Shown here piece by piece: positions 17,704-26,782 of a DNA stretch of 64,000 nucleotides (its first letter is position 1; every line of letters begins with the position of its first letter). Under the pieces are notes generated by a model that saw only the letters and a list, made by a program, of their open reading frames with translations, had not been told where the DNA came from and searched no databases. Made by a program: the position numbers and the translations under genes. The stretch is from Aminipila sp963524205 (GTDB lineage: Bacteria > Bacillota > Clostridia > Peptostreptococcales > Anaerovoracaceae): the NCBI GenBank assembly GCA_963524205.1, contig CAURED010000005.1:124001-188000 (forward strand), written 5' to 3'.

Positions 17704-19200
17704 ATGAAAAAAATATTAAAAAGAATTTTTACCATAACGTTAATTATTACACTAACATTGACGTATTCTGGAAGCATAACTGCATTTGGAGCAGATTCTA
17801 AAGGAATTAAGGTGCAGTACAATGGGGAAAATATTAACTTCACTGATGCCGCAGTTAAAGTAGTTGATGGAAGAACTGTTGTACCTTTTCGTCAGATTCT
17901 TGAAACCATGGGCGCTGTTGTAGGTTTTGATACAAAGACTAAGATAATAACAGCAAAAACAAGTGATAAAGAAATTTCATTCGCAGTTGGTGGAAAGAAC
18001 ATTACCATTAACGAGAATGGAAAAAAGGTAACGAAACAAATGGATACAGCTCCGTTTGTTGATAAAAAATCAAATTGTACTTATGTTTCTGTACGTTTTA
18101 TTGCAGAAAGTATGGGTTATAGTGTAGGATGGGATGAAGCAGAAAAAACTGCAATTATCATAAATCCTGCAGATATTTATGCTAATGTAGATAAAGACTT
18201 CTCCATTGTCAACAAATTATTAAAGACAGATTTAGATTTAGAAAAAACATATGAAACAAATGGTAAGTTCAGTTGTGATGTTGAAACACATAATGCACCT
18301 AACACTACAAATTCAGCCATGAATTTTTCTGTAAACGGTGAGATGAATGGAGTACAGCAAAAACTAAATGCGGATTTAACCATGAAACTTACAGTAAATA
18401 TGGATAAGATGCTGACAACCTTACCAGCTGAACAAAAAGCAGCATTGCAGCCAATGCTGGAAACTCTTAAAAATGCAGACATGAACGTGAAAATGAATGG
18501 TGAAACTGGAAATACATATATGCAGTCTAATCTTTTTTCTGTATTGAATCCTACAGCAGATAAGAATACTTGGTATAAAATGAATATGTATGACCAATAT
18601 AATGCAATGGGAATTGATTTGAAATCCATTATGAGCCATCAATCTACAAAAATGAATTTATCTGATTTAATTGAGCTAATGTCCTATGTTGAATATTCAG
18701 ATGTTTCTGCGTATAAAGATATGAAAACGTCGTATACTTTCTTAAAATACCTTATGGGCGACGATGCGTTTACAACGAAGACTTCTGGGGATATTAATAC
18801 GTATACTTTAGATATTAACCAGACTGCAATTATGGCTGCTTTAGCCAAGACCGCAATTGCTGAAGGAGTAACAAATGACGCATTAGACATAAAAGAGTTA
18901 GAGACGTTTTTAAAGGAAAGCAAATTAAGTGCTAATCTTACCATTCAGGATAAAGGTGGAAGCCTATATGGATATAGCATAAAGGGTTCAGGGTCAATAG
19001 AAAAGAAGGGCAGCTTTGCAATGAATATTACTGGAGATCAGAAGAATGCAGTAATTGATATGACCTTAGATATGGAAGAACTGATGAAGATGGGAATAAA
19101 GGCCGAGTCTCATATTTCCGAAACAACAAAGAAGCTAAATATAGAGATTCCTGCTGGGGCTAAGGTTGTAGAAATGCCTTTACAGAAACCTGTTTTATAA
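17704..19200 (+). CDS. Secreted stalk-domain protein with large C-terminal domain of unknown function
   Basis: This 498-aa exported protein has a signal peptide ending near residue 31 (SITAFGA). A copper-amine-oxidase-N-like stalk domain spans residues 33-155 with the paired motifs RTVVPFRQILETMGAVVGFD and CTYVSVRFIAESMGYSVGWD. The C-terminal 340 residues are rich in Met, Asn and Lys and low in Cys. They contain two similar beta-rich stretches (MNFSVNGEMNGVQQ.. and MNITGDQKNAVIDM..), reminiscent of bacterial lipoprotein folds such as LolA/LppX, but I do not recognise the family. It is monocistronic with its own terminator. Confidence 0.75.
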   Translation: MKKILKRIFTITLIITLTLTYSGSITAFGADSKGIKVQYNGENINFTDAAVKVVDGRTVVPFRQILETMGAVVGFDTKTKIITAKTSDKEISFAVGGKNITINENGKKVTKQMDTAPFVDKKSNCTYVSVRFIAESMGYSVGWDEAEKTAIIINPADIYANVDKDFSIVNKLLKTDLDLEKTYETNGKFSCDVETHNAPNTTNSAMNFSVNGEMNGVQQKLNADLTMKLTVNMDKMLTTLPAEQKAALQPMLETLKNADMNVKMNGETGNTYMQSNLFSVLNPTADKNTWYKMNMYDQYNAMGIDLKSIMSHQSTKMNLSDLIELMSYVEYSDVSAYKDMKTSYTFLKYLMGDDAFTTKTSGDINTYTLDINQTAIMAALAKTAIAEGVTNDALDIKELETFLKESKLSANLTIQDKGGSLYGYSIKGSGSIEKKGSFAMNITGDQKNAVIDMTLDMEELMKMGIKAESHISETTKKLNIEIPAGAKVVEMPLQKPVL

Positions 19201-19259
19201 TTGAAGGCTAAAAAATCTTAGCACTGTTTAAGATAAATCTTAATGAAACTAAATATATC

Positions 19260-19310
19260 TATCCTCCTGAATTAAAGTTAAACTAAATGTCATCCAGGAG
19301 GATATTTTTT
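19260..19310 (+). terminator. Terminator between convergent genes
   Basis: ATCCTCCTGA (19261-19270) pairs with TCCAGGAGGAT (19293-19303), followed by TTTTTT. It serves the stalk gene and may also act on the minus strand. Confidence 0.7.
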
Positions 19311-19315
19311 ATGTA

Positions 19316-19729
19316 TTAATTAGGCAGTTTTTTTCCGCATTTGCTGCAAAACTCAAAATCCGGGCTAACTTTAGTTCCGCAATAAGGGCAGAATGCAGCT
19401 CCCTCGATGGTAGCAGGCTTGTTAATATCTGTTCCTTGCTTGCTATTGGGATTTGATTGTCTATCAATATATTCCTGCATTGGGTCTGTTTCTTCCGATT
19501 CATCAACAATATCAAATTCAGAAAACCGGTTTTTACTTGTTGCATTCTTAAAATTATAAATTGCTTGAACAATGGCAATGCAAACAAAAATAACACCAAA
19601 TATTGCAAAATACCAAGGCGCCATCATGCTAACAGCACAAACAGTCCAGAAAACACCAAATATTCCTGCTGCAATAGAACCAAAGCCGCCCATCATAGAA
19701 GGGCCTCTTCCCGGTTTAATACTTTTCAT
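19316..19729 (-). CDS. Small membrane protein with C-terminal zinc ribbon
   Basis: This 137-aa protein starts at ATG 19729 behind AAAGGGGG (an ATG at 19756 is in frame but poorly placed). Two hydrophobic helices (about residues 14-33 and 37-56) are followed by a charged linker and a C-terminal zinc ribbon, CPYCGTKVSPDFEFCSKCGKKLP. The overall plan of membrane anchor plus cytosolic zinc ribbon is common in Firmicutes, with no defined function. It is the third gene after the ATPase and the lipase, and probably shares their transcript. Confidence 0.75.
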   Translation of the reverse strand: MKSIKPGRGPSMMGGFGSIAAGIFGVFWTVCAVSMMAPWYFAIFGVIFVCIAIVQAIYNFKNATSKNRFSEFDIVDESEETDPMQEYIDRQSNPNSKQGTDINKPATIEGAAFCPYCGTKVSPDFEFCSKCGKKLPN

Positions 19730-19748
19730 TAATAAAATCCCCCTTTTA

Positions 19749-20792
19749 TTAAGCATAATTTGTATTTGGAATGAGTTTTAGCTGTAAATGAAATATTTGC
19801 GCTGAAAGCTCATCAGAGTTTACTTCGTTTAAATATTTCATATATACCTGTGGCACATGTGCACTGCTGGTTCCAGTAGGTATAAGATTTTCTTTTAAAA
19901 GGGCAAGAGAAAGCTTAGCCTTATTAAAATCTTTTAATGTTGGTGCTATGTCTGTAAGCTGGGATAAAGCCTTTTTTGCAGCAGTCAGGTCTTCGGTATT
20001 TATCTGATTTTCATCAGGTAAAGAATAAGTTACCCCATATTTACTATATCCCCATTTTGCTAAAGGTATTTCCGTTACTATATCTGCAGGATTTACTGCA
20101 TTAAAAATATTAAAGTATACATTAGAGCTAATCTTTGCAACATTTGGAGTAGCAAAGGTATATCCGTAAATATCAGACTGGTCTGCCAGCTTCTCACTTT
20201 TTGACAAGTCAGCAGCGAGTAAATTGGCAACAGCAGCTCCTCTGCTGTGTCCGGTTATTAAAAACTTAGTATTTGATCTGTCCACATTCAGGCTTTTAAT
20301 ATATTTATTTAAATTAGCTAACAGTGCTTTTTCAGCCTTACTAAAACCTTCATGTATTGCAGGACTGCTCCCAGAATCATTTATATTAAAATTACTAATC
20401 CATTCATTGTCTCCACTGGTTCCACGGATAACTACGGCAATCAATGTATAATCTTTATTAAGACATCTTACTTGCTTGTGGGCAAAAGAGTAGGCCACTA
20501 AATTTGTATTCATCCGAGAGGCATTTTTGTAAGAAGTATTATCGTAGGTAGCATCATTTTTGAAGCCATTTTCAGCTAAAACTTCTTCAATATTGGCAGC
20601 AGTATTGCCATAAGCGGCAGAACTCAATGTTAGAGAATATTTTGCTAAATCTAAATTAAATTCTGTGGAGGATTGTTCAAAAAGGGAGTCTGGTGCGGTT
20701 GCAGCAAAAACAGTATTTGAATCTGTTGGAACTAAACCAAAAAATAAAACAATAGTAAATATGGACAAGAATGATCTAATTTTCTGCATCAT
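19749..20792 (-). CDS. Secreted class 3 lipase-like alpha/beta hydrolase
   Basis: This 347-aa protein has a signal peptide (RSFLSIFTIVLFFGLVPTDSNTVFA). It has the lipase class 3 nucleophile motif FLITGHSRGAAVANLLAADL with Ser in GHSRG. ATPNVA and the aspartate in NPADIVTEIP follow, and a C-terminal histidine is present near HVPQVYM. It probably hydrolyses lipid or ester substrates outside the cell. Its start overlaps the end of the upstream ATPase gene by 17 bp, and AGGAG lies inside that gene, indicating coupled expression. Substrate unknown. Confidence 0.78.
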   Translation of the reverse strand: MMQKIRSFLSIFTIVLFFGLVPTDSNTVFAATAPDSLFEQSSTEFNLDLAKYSLTLSSAAYGNTAANIEEVLAENGFKNDATYDNTSYKNASRMNTNLVAYSFAHKQVRCLNKDYTLIAVVIRGTSGDNEWISNFNINDSGSSPAIHEGFSKAEKALLANLNKYIKSLNVDRSNTKFLITGHSRGAAVANLLAADLSKSEKLADQSDIYGYTFATPNVAKISSNVYFNIFNAVNPADIVTEIPLAKWGYSKYGVTYSLPDENQINTEDLTAAKKALSQLTDIAPTLKDFNKAKLSLALLKENLIPTGTSSAHVPQVYMKYLNEVNSDELSAQIFHLQLKLIPNTNYA

Positions 20793-22002
20793 TACTTTCT
20801 TCTCCTTCTAACTGCATTACAGCTTGAATCTGGACAAAATGCTTTGCCGTACGTGGACTTCTTCCCCCATTTCTAATAGCAAAGGCTTCAGCTTTTATGC
20901 ATAAGTCCTTATCAGAAAGTGCGAGATTATATTCTTTTGCTAAATGCTTCACTATATCTAAATAATTATCTTTATCAGGGGCCTGGAAAGTGATAGTAAG
21001 ACCAAACCTTGCAGATAAGCTAAGTGTTTCCTGGATTGTATCATTCAGATGTAAGTCATCCCCATTTCTTTCTGACATATTTTCTTTAATTAAGTGTTTC
21101 CTGTTACTGGTTGCATAGATTGCAACGTTCTTACTTCTAGAAGCAATACTGCCTTCAAGAACTGCTTTTAAAGCAGCAAAGCTGTCGTCATTACCACTAA
21201 AACTTAAATCGTCAATAAACAATATGAACTTAAGGGGATTGATAGACAGGGTTTCCAGTAAGTTTGGCAGATGAATTAACTGATCTTTTTTAATTTCAAT
21301 AAGCCTCAGCCCTTTATCTTTGTATTCATTTAAGATGGCTTTTACAGTTGAACTCTTCCCAGTTCCCGCGTCACCATATAAAAGAACATTGCTTGCGCCT
21401 GTACCTTCAATTAGTGACAACGTGTTTTGGATAATAAGACTGCGCTCTCTTTCGTAACCAGGAAGGTCGGAAAGCCTTTGTGGATCTGGATGTGTGATAG
21501 GCATAACTCCATCAGAACTTAAAACAAAAGCATAATATTTCGCATAAATACCATAACCATTTGTAGGAAGCTTAGAGATTCGCTCCATATATAAAGAAGT
21601 TAAATCAACAGGTTCGTTAGTCCATACAGGTAAAAACCCTTTATAATTTATGATAGATTTTGCATCTTCTGGCGTCAATGATGCGAGTCTGGTTAATACA
21701 TTTAATTCATTTTTCAAGCTGGATTCTATGACATGATCAAAAACTTTTCCCGCGCCTTTTCCAATAATATAAAAATTTTCATCACTCATAATTAGTTCTG
21801 TTATGTAATAGGAGAAAGAACTGGTGCTGTTAAATAGTTTAGAAACAAAGTCCCCATAGATGTGGAGAACAAGGTCTTTGGAATCTAAAGAATAAGTTGA
21901 TGTTGCTAATTCTTGGAAACTTTGGATAACTTCATCTTTTAGAACATTTCTAAAAATGGCCAAAGTGTTTAATTCTGTAGATAAATCATGTAATTTGTTC
22001 AT
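20776..22002 (-). CDS. AAA-family ATP-binding protein (DUF815 type)
   Basis: This 408-aa cytosolic protein has a Walker A motif YGDAGTGKSS at about residue 213, Walker B FILFIDDLSF, and sensor-1-like NVAIYATSNRKHL. The arginine-rich C-terminal IRNGGRSPRTAKHFVQ matches the DUF815 family of AAA ATPases. The N-terminal 190 residues are helical and lack recognisable motifs. Family members have no established role. Coupling to a secreted lipase gene is unusual and may be only operonic coincidence. Confidence 0.8.
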   Translation of the reverse strand: MNKLHDLSTELNTLAIFRNVLKDEVIQSFQELATSTYSLDSKDLVLHIYGDFVSKLFNSTSSFSYYITELIMSDENFYIIGKGAGKVFDHVIESSLKNELNVLTRLASLTPEDAKSIINYKGFLPVWTNEPVDLTSLYMERISKLPTNGYGIYAKYYAFVLSSDGVMPITHPDPQRLSDLPGYERERSLIIQNTLSLIEGTGASNVLLYGDAGTGKSSTVKAILNEYKDKGLRLIEIKKDQLIHLPNLLETLSINPLKFILFIDDLSFSGNDDSFAALKAVLEGSIASRSKNVAIYATSNRKHLIKENMSERNGDDLHLNDTIQETLSLSARFGLTITFQAPDKDNYLDIVKHLAKEYNLALSDKDLCIKAEAFAIRNGGRSPRTAKHFVQIQAVMQLEGEESNDAEN

Positions 22003-22147
22003 AAAATACTCCTTGTATCTATATATAAGTTTTATTGATAAACCTCTATAAAAATGATATTATTTAACTATTAATTATACCACGAATTTTAGGTGATTTT
22101 AAGGACTATACTAAAAGTATAATAAAATATTCGGGAGGTAGATGCTC

Positions 22148-23359
22148 ATGCTTACGTTAGACAAAATATACCATGCAGCTTATGTCTTAAGAGAGGTGGC
22201 AAGAAAGACAGATTTGATTTTAGCCCCAGGGCTGAGTCAGGAAAATACTATATATCTTAAAACAGAAAACCTGCAGGTGACAGGTAGTTTTAAACTTAGA
22301 GGAGCTTATTATAAAATAAGCCAACTAAGTGAAGAGGAGAAAAAGCATGGGATTATTGCATGCAGTGCAGGAAACCACGCTCAAGGAGTCGCGCTTGCAG
22401 CACAAAAAAATGATATTCCTTGTTTAATTTGTATGCCGGATGGAGCTCCATTAAGTAAAGTGGAAGCAACCAAAAAATATGGAGCCGAGGTCTGTCTAGT
22501 GAAGAATACTTATGACGACGCCCATGCAAAGGCAGTGGAAATTCAGAAGGAAGAAGGAAGAACCATGATTCATCCTTTTGATGATGATGATGTCATAGCC
22601 GGACAGGGGACAATTGGACTGGAAATTTTAGATCAGCTTTCCAGCGCAGATGCAGTAATTGTGCCTGTAGGTGGAGGTGGGTTACTTAGTGGAGTGGCCT
22701 TTGCCATAAAAAACCTAAATCCAAATTGTAAGGTTTACGGTGTGCAGGCGGCAGGAGCCCCCAGCATGTATAAGTCTATAAAAGGTGGAGAGCCAATAAC
22801 TCTTGATTCTGTCAATACTTTTGCAGATGGCATAGCGGTAAAGCACCCCGGCGACATTACCTATGAAATGATTTCAAAATACGTAGATGATATGGCGGTG
22901 GTATCAGAAGATGAAATCGCGGCAGCCATACTTGCACTGATGGAAAAGCAAAAGCTTGTTGCAGAAGGTGCGGGGGCCGTTTCGGTTGCGGCAGCAATGT
23001 TTAATAAGTTTAACCTGCATGGAAAAAAGGTGGTATGTCTTGTCAGTGGAGGTAACATTGATGTAAGCTTTTTAAACAGAGTTGTAACAAGAGGCCTGAT
23101 TATGAGCGGCAGAAGAAGTACAATAACAGTAGAATTAGCAGACAGACCAGGTCAACTTTTAAGTGTAAGTGAAATTATCAGCCGCTGTGGTGGTAACGTT
23201 GTTACTGTATATCATGATAGAAGCGACCCGAATATGGCAATTAATAGTTGTTTCCTCAGAGTGGTTATGGAAACAAGAGACAGAGAACAGGCAGCAGAGA
23301 TAAAACAGGAGTTAATAAAAGCAGGCATGCAGCTTGTGGGAGAAAAGCCACATCAATAA
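22148..23359 (+). CDS. ilvA: Threonine dehydratase (threonine ammonia-lyase) with ACT domain
   Basis: Deaminates threonine to 2-oxobutyrate with PLP, the first step to isoleucine or a catabolic route. It is 403 aa from ATG 22148, chosen over 22142 because GGGAGG would be only a few bases from the latter. PLP lysine lies in TGSFKLRGAYYK, the phosphate loop is VGGGGLLSG, and ACSAGNHAQGVA is present. One C-terminal ACT domain (ITVELADRPGQLLSVSEII) replaces the two regulatory domains of enteric IlvA. This shorter form is usual in clostridia and can be biosynthetic or degradative; a separate ilv operon nearby fits isoleucine supply. Confidence 0.9.
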   Translation: MLTLDKIYHAAYVLREVARKTDLILAPGLSQENTIYLKTENLQVTGSFKLRGAYYKISQLSEEEKKHGIIACSAGNHAQGVALAAQKNDIPCLICMPDGAPLSKVEATKKYGAEVCLVKNTYDDAHAKAVEIQKEEGRTMIHPFDDDDVIAGQGTIGLEILDQLSSADAVIVPVGGGGLLSGVAFAIKNLNPNCKVYGVQAAGAPSMYKSIKGGEPITLDSVNTFADGIAVKHPGDITYEMISKYVDDMAVVSEDEIAAAILALMEKQKLVAEGAGAVSVAAAMFNKFNLHGKKVVCLVSGGNIDVSFLNRVVTRGLIMSGRRSTITVELADRPGQLLSVSEIISRCGGNVVTVYHDRSDPNMAINSCFLRVVMETRDREQAAEIKQELIKAGMQLVGEKPHQ

Positions 23360-23380
23360 GCAATAAAAGTATAATGTATA

Positions 23381-23427
23381 AAGGGCTAAATATCATTTTA
23401 TAATGGTATTTGGCTCTTCTTTTATTT
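23381..23427 (+). terminator. Terminator after threonine dehydratase
   Basis: A 17-bp stem (23381-23397 with 23402-23418) is followed by CTTTTATTTTAT. Its sequence resembles the terminator at 31747-31794. Confidence 0.8.
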
Positions 23428-23522
23428 TATAGAAAACTTTATAATGTTGTGCCCATTCAAAGTTAAAACTATATACTAAAGTAAGATCAACAGTAAAATG
23501 ATCAAATTTAAGGAGGCAGCAT

Positions 23523-24317
23523 ATGAAGCCGATTAGCTATTTACAGACAGATAAACGATGGGCTGGTATTGACTATTCTGCCAAAGGTGAAAATACAACA
23601 ATAGGAGAGTCTGGATGCGGACCATCCTGTATGGCCATGGTGATTGCGACACTTAAGGATGCAACGGTAACGCCAAAGGAAACGTGTGCATGGGCCCTTA
23701 AAGGCGGGTATAAAGCTCTAAATCAAGGCACGTATTATAGCTACTTTGTTCCTGCTGGAGCAGAATATGGTATTCCTTTAATAAAAGTAAATAAATCTAA
23801 TATTTATCGTACTAAAAGTACAATGGCCAATGATGCACATGTAAAAGTTGTTGCAGCATTAAAAGTGGGCAAATGGGTAATTGCCTGTATGGGTAAGGGT
23901 AACTGGACAAAGTCAGGACATTATGTTCTGGCATATGGTATTAAAGAAAACAAAGTATTAATAAATGATCCAAGCAGCACAAAGGCTGATAGGACTTTTG
24001 CAAGTATTGAGCTGTGGCAAAGCCAGGTCAAATACTATTGGATAGTAGAAGTGGATAGCATAAGTGAAGAGGAGGAAGTGTCAGTGGTAAGGTATGAAAG
24101 ACTTAAGGATATTCCCAATAATTACGGATTTGGAGATATTATTGAAATTCTAATGAATGCAAAAATAATTAATGGGGACGGCTCGGATACCAGTGGAAAT
24201 AATGATGTTATAGATTTATCCCTGGATCAGGTCCGTACTTTTGTTATGCTATATCGTGGCGGTGCTTTTGACCGTAAGCTTATTGAAATGGGTATGCAGC
24301 CTGCTGTGAAAATTTAA
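23523..24317 (+). CDS. C39-like cysteine peptidase with endolysin-like C-terminal tail
   Basis: This is a 264-aa protein with no signal peptide. Residues 1-180 form a Peptidase_C39_2-like papain fold: ESGCGPSCMAMVIATL carries the catalytic Cys and oxyanion Gln-like region, SGHYVLAYGI the catalytic His, and INDPSS the Asp. The C-terminal 75 residues (RYERLKDIPNNYGF...) resemble the tail of the M23 endolysin at 50147-50800 (RYKKVEEMPESLQ...). That tail type is common on clostridial phage lysins, suggesting cell-wall action. The lack of a signal peptide would then need a holin or lysis for release. It is monocistronic behind AGGAGG. Confidence 0.72.
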   Translation: MKPISYLQTDKRWAGIDYSAKGENTTIGESGCGPSCMAMVIATLKDATVTPKETCAWALKGGYKALNQGTYYSYFVPAGAEYGIPLIKVNKSNIYRTKSTMANDAHVKVVAALKVGKWVIACMGKGNWTKSGHYVLAYGIKENKVLINDPSSTKADRTFASIELWQSQVKYYWIVEVDSISEEEEVSVVRYERLKDIPNNYGFGDIIEILMNAKIINGDGSDTSGNNDVIDLSLDQVRTFVMLYRGGAFDRKLIEMGMQPAVKI

Positions 24318-24329
24318 ATCAAGGGGGCT

Positions 24330-24412
24330 AAAGCTTTAGAAATGCAGGGATGTGTTTTTAAAGCTTTTTATTCATGAAAAAGGCCTGGCTACATAGCGTA
24401 ACCAGGACCTTT
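24330..24412. terminator. Two hairpins between convergent genes
   Basis: TAAAGCTTT repeats (24330-24338 and 24359-24367, followed by TTTA) form a weak plus-strand terminator. A longer stem follows (24379-24393 with 24398-24412, AAGGcCTGGcTAC / GTAaCCAGgaCCTT) that may serve the minus-strand gene. Confidence 0.5.
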
Positions 24413-24446
24413 ATCACAAACTATTTTGATTGTTGACTTATATCAT

Positions 24447-26378
24447 TTACTGTTTTGGATAAATGTTGTTATCATAAGAGCGTGAATCTGTTCCAAATAC
24501 TAGAATTGGCGAAATAGATTTGTTTTTTACGTTTCTTCCAGCGGTGGCAATATCATAATCTCGCATTGTGATATTGTAAATTGTTGCGCCATCAGCAAAC
24601 CCGAACAAGCCGATTACTTTTGAGTTAGGGTTTGTCATTGTCAGCCCTTTTATTTCACAACCGTTTCCGCAATAAGTCCCTGTAAATGGATCTTCGGGGG
24701 TTCCTATGGGTTCCCATTCAGCCGTTGACATTTGTATATCGGCAACCTGAATATAGTTTTTATTAAGGCTATAATTCCCTTGACCGATTGACCGCAGTTG
24801 TGTTTCGTTTTCTACTTGATAATATTTTTTCCCAGCTAAAACGAAAGTGCCCATTGTCAATTTTTCATTTGGATTGCCGATAATTTTGGGATAAACCCGA
24901 TTGTCCGTTAATGTGACGTTGCTAGGAACGGCACAAATCGGGTCAGCTTTCTTCTCTGCTATGTTTTTTCCAGCTGATGATATGTCTATATCTCTTAATT
25001 CAATATTGTGTAGGTTTGCGCCTTTAGCATATCCGAAAAAACCGGTTACTTTTGTGTTGGGATTAGTCATAGTCAAGCCCTTGATATTGAAGCCATTTCC
25101 ATCAAAAGTTCCAGTAAAAGGCTTAGTAGCAGTTCCGATAGGCACCCATTCGTCAGTGGATAGAACAATATCGTTCGCAAGCATATACAGTTTGTCTAAG
25201 CTATTGCGGCCTGTACCGATGGAACGCAGCCCTTTTTCGGTATAAACGAAGTAAATAGTTTTATTATTAATTATTCCGCCAGCTTCAATATCGGGGTCAC
25301 TAGCTGCCCCATGGCTAATGTTGACAGCAGCATACGCGCCTGAAAAAGTAAAACCGCAAACCAGTACGACCGTAAGTAGTAATGATATGCATATGCCCCA
25401 CTTCCTTTTTTTCTTAAATTTCATAATAGCGTCTAACCTCTCTTTCAGCAACTCGACACTTTCAGTAAGCGTGACGGAAGCAAGGGAGTTTTCGTAATGC
25501 CCGCCTGTTTTTATTGCTTCAATCAACGTATCACCATAAGCGTGTTTTTCTTTTTCTGTCAGTCCTTTAATGACTGTTTCATCACAAGATAACTCACATG
25601 CTTTGCTTATTTCCCGTCCCATTAAACGTACGGCAGGGTTAAACCAATGGACGCAGATGGTGATTTGTATTAGCCATTTATAAAACATGTCCCGTCGTTT
25701 ATAGTGGGTTAGTTCATGCAAAATTGTGTAATCAAAATCAGAATCCGATAGTTTTATGGTAGGGAGCATAATGCAAGGTCGGAAAAAGCCAATAAGCAAA
25801 GGGGATGAAATCAGGGGATTTGTGTAAATTAAAACCGCCCTTTTTATACCTTCTTGTTCTACTAATTTGCCCAAACGCTCCCAATGCTTAATATCCGACA
25901 CTTCAACCCGCCCAGCTTTTATATACTTCACAAAACTTTGATAGATGGTTATTTTTCGAATTAACAGCATGGCTGCCACAAATAGCCAGATCAGCAAAGC
26001 ATTTGGTATCACCTTATCAAGTATGCTTTGGACTACCGGCACAATGGCTTTTGGTCCCTGAGCGTTTGTCATATCACCTTGATTTACGTTCTGATAATTA
26101 CTTTCGTTGTAAGTTGACAAGTCCGGCACATTTTGTTTAGAGGCTTCTATCATTTTTGATTGTGGAATAACATTGTCAATTTGCTGGAATACATTTCCTA
26201 CAAGGTTTGTTTCCAGCGTAAAGGGCAGCAACAAACGGGCAATCACAATCAGCCAAATGTAATACTGCCAGCTTTTGCTGATTTTATGCCTGATTAATGG
26301 CTTGCAAAGGATAAGAATGAAAATTAACAATGTGCCAGAAATAGATAAGGATAGTAATACTTTTAGCAGTTCGTTCAT
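24447..26378 (-). CDS. BlaR1/MecR1-like M56 metallopeptidase with extracellular GLUG-like repeats
   Basis: This 643-aa membrane protease would sense an external signal and trigger cleavage of the BlaI-type repressor encoded just upstream. N-terminal membrane helices and the M56 zinc motif HELTH (221-225, with CELSCDE near 265) match BlaR1/MecR1. A last membrane helix ends near residue 350. The outer domain is not a penicillin-binding domain. Two copies of a roughly 97-residue module (376-472 and 519-617) share LRSIG.G..SL.K, EW.PIGT..., PFTGT..GNG..IKGLTMTNPN.KV.G.FG.A.GA and end in AGRN/AGKN, like GLUG/beta-helix repeats. The start ATG 26378 overlaps the blaI stop (ATGA). The ligand is unknown and is probably not a beta-lactam. 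Confidence 0.82.
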   Translation of the reverse strand: MNELLKVLLSLSISGTLLIFILILCKPLIRHKISKSWQYYIWLIVIARLLLPFTLETNLVGNVFQQIDNVIPQSKMIEASKQNVPDLSTYNESNYQNVNQGDMTNAQGPKAIVPVVQSILDKVIPNALLIWLFVAAMLLIRKITIYQSFVKYIKAGRVEVSDIKHWERLGKLVEQEGIKRAVLIYTNPLISSPLLIGFFRPCIMLPTIKLSDSDFDYTILHELTHYKRRDMFYKWLIQITICVHWFNPAVRLMGREISKACELSCDETVIKGLTEKEKHAYGDTLIEAIKTGGHYENSLASVTLTESVELLKERLDAIMKFKKKRKWGICISLLLTVVLVCGFTFSGAYAAVNISHGAASDPDIEAGGIINNKTIYFVYTEKGLRSIGTGRNSLDKLYMLANDIVLSTDEWVPIGTATKPFTGTFDGNGFNIKGLTMTNPNTKVTGFFGYAKGANLHNIELRDIDISSAGKNIAEKKADPICAVPSNVTLTDNRVYPKIIGNPNEKLTMGTFVLAGKKYYQVENETQLRSIGQGNYSLNKNYIQVADIQMSTAEWEPIGTPEDPFTGTYCGNGCEIKGLTMTNPNSKVIGLFGFADGATIYNITMRDYDIATAGRNVKNKSISPILVFGTDSRSYDNNIYPKQ

Positions 26379-26755
26379 TCTTTCCCCTGGTCCTCTCTCC
26401 AATGTTTTTTTAATCGTTCGTATTCATCGGCTGAAATTAAATCCTTTTGAATCAATGTGGCAATTAAGTTTTTGGCATTTCCCTCGTAAATCTTTTCTAA
26501 GAAAGTTTCCGTTTGCACAGCACGGTACTCTGCTTCAGAAACCAGAGCAGTATACTTGTTCCGATGGCCAATCTTGCTAATTTTCAGGAATCCTTTTTCA
26601 ATCAGGCGGGATAACAAAGAAATAATCGTGTTTTTAGTTGCTGGTGTCCCTTTCGTTTCCAGAGCTTCCACGATTTCAGCGTAAAGGGCTGATCCGCTAT
26701 TTGCCCAAATGGTTTTCATAAGTTCTAATTCAAAATCTGACACCTGCTGTATCAT
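26375..26755 (-). CDS. BlaI/MecI-family transcriptional repressor
   Basis: This 126-aa winged-helix repressor has ISDFELELMKTIWANSG-like helix 1, the recognition region TPATKNTIISLLSRLIEKGFL and wing KISKIGHRNKYTALV, followed by a dimerisation/cleavage segment. ATG 26755 is selected over an earlier in-frame ATG because GAGGAG lies at the proper distance. It overlaps the M56 peptidase gene by 4 bp. It most likely represses its own operon through the repeat in the promoter at 26783-26826. No beta-lactamase or PBP gene is adjacent, so the regulon is unknown. Confidence 0.9.
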   Translation of the reverse strand: MIQQVSDFELELMKTIWANSGSALYAEIVEALETKGTPATKNTIISLLSRLIEKGFLKISKIGHRNKYTALVSEAEYRAVQTETFLEKIYEGNAKNLIATLIQKDLISADEYERLKKHWREDQGKE

Positions 26756-26782
26756 TTTGATTCTCCTCTCTAAGATGGCATG

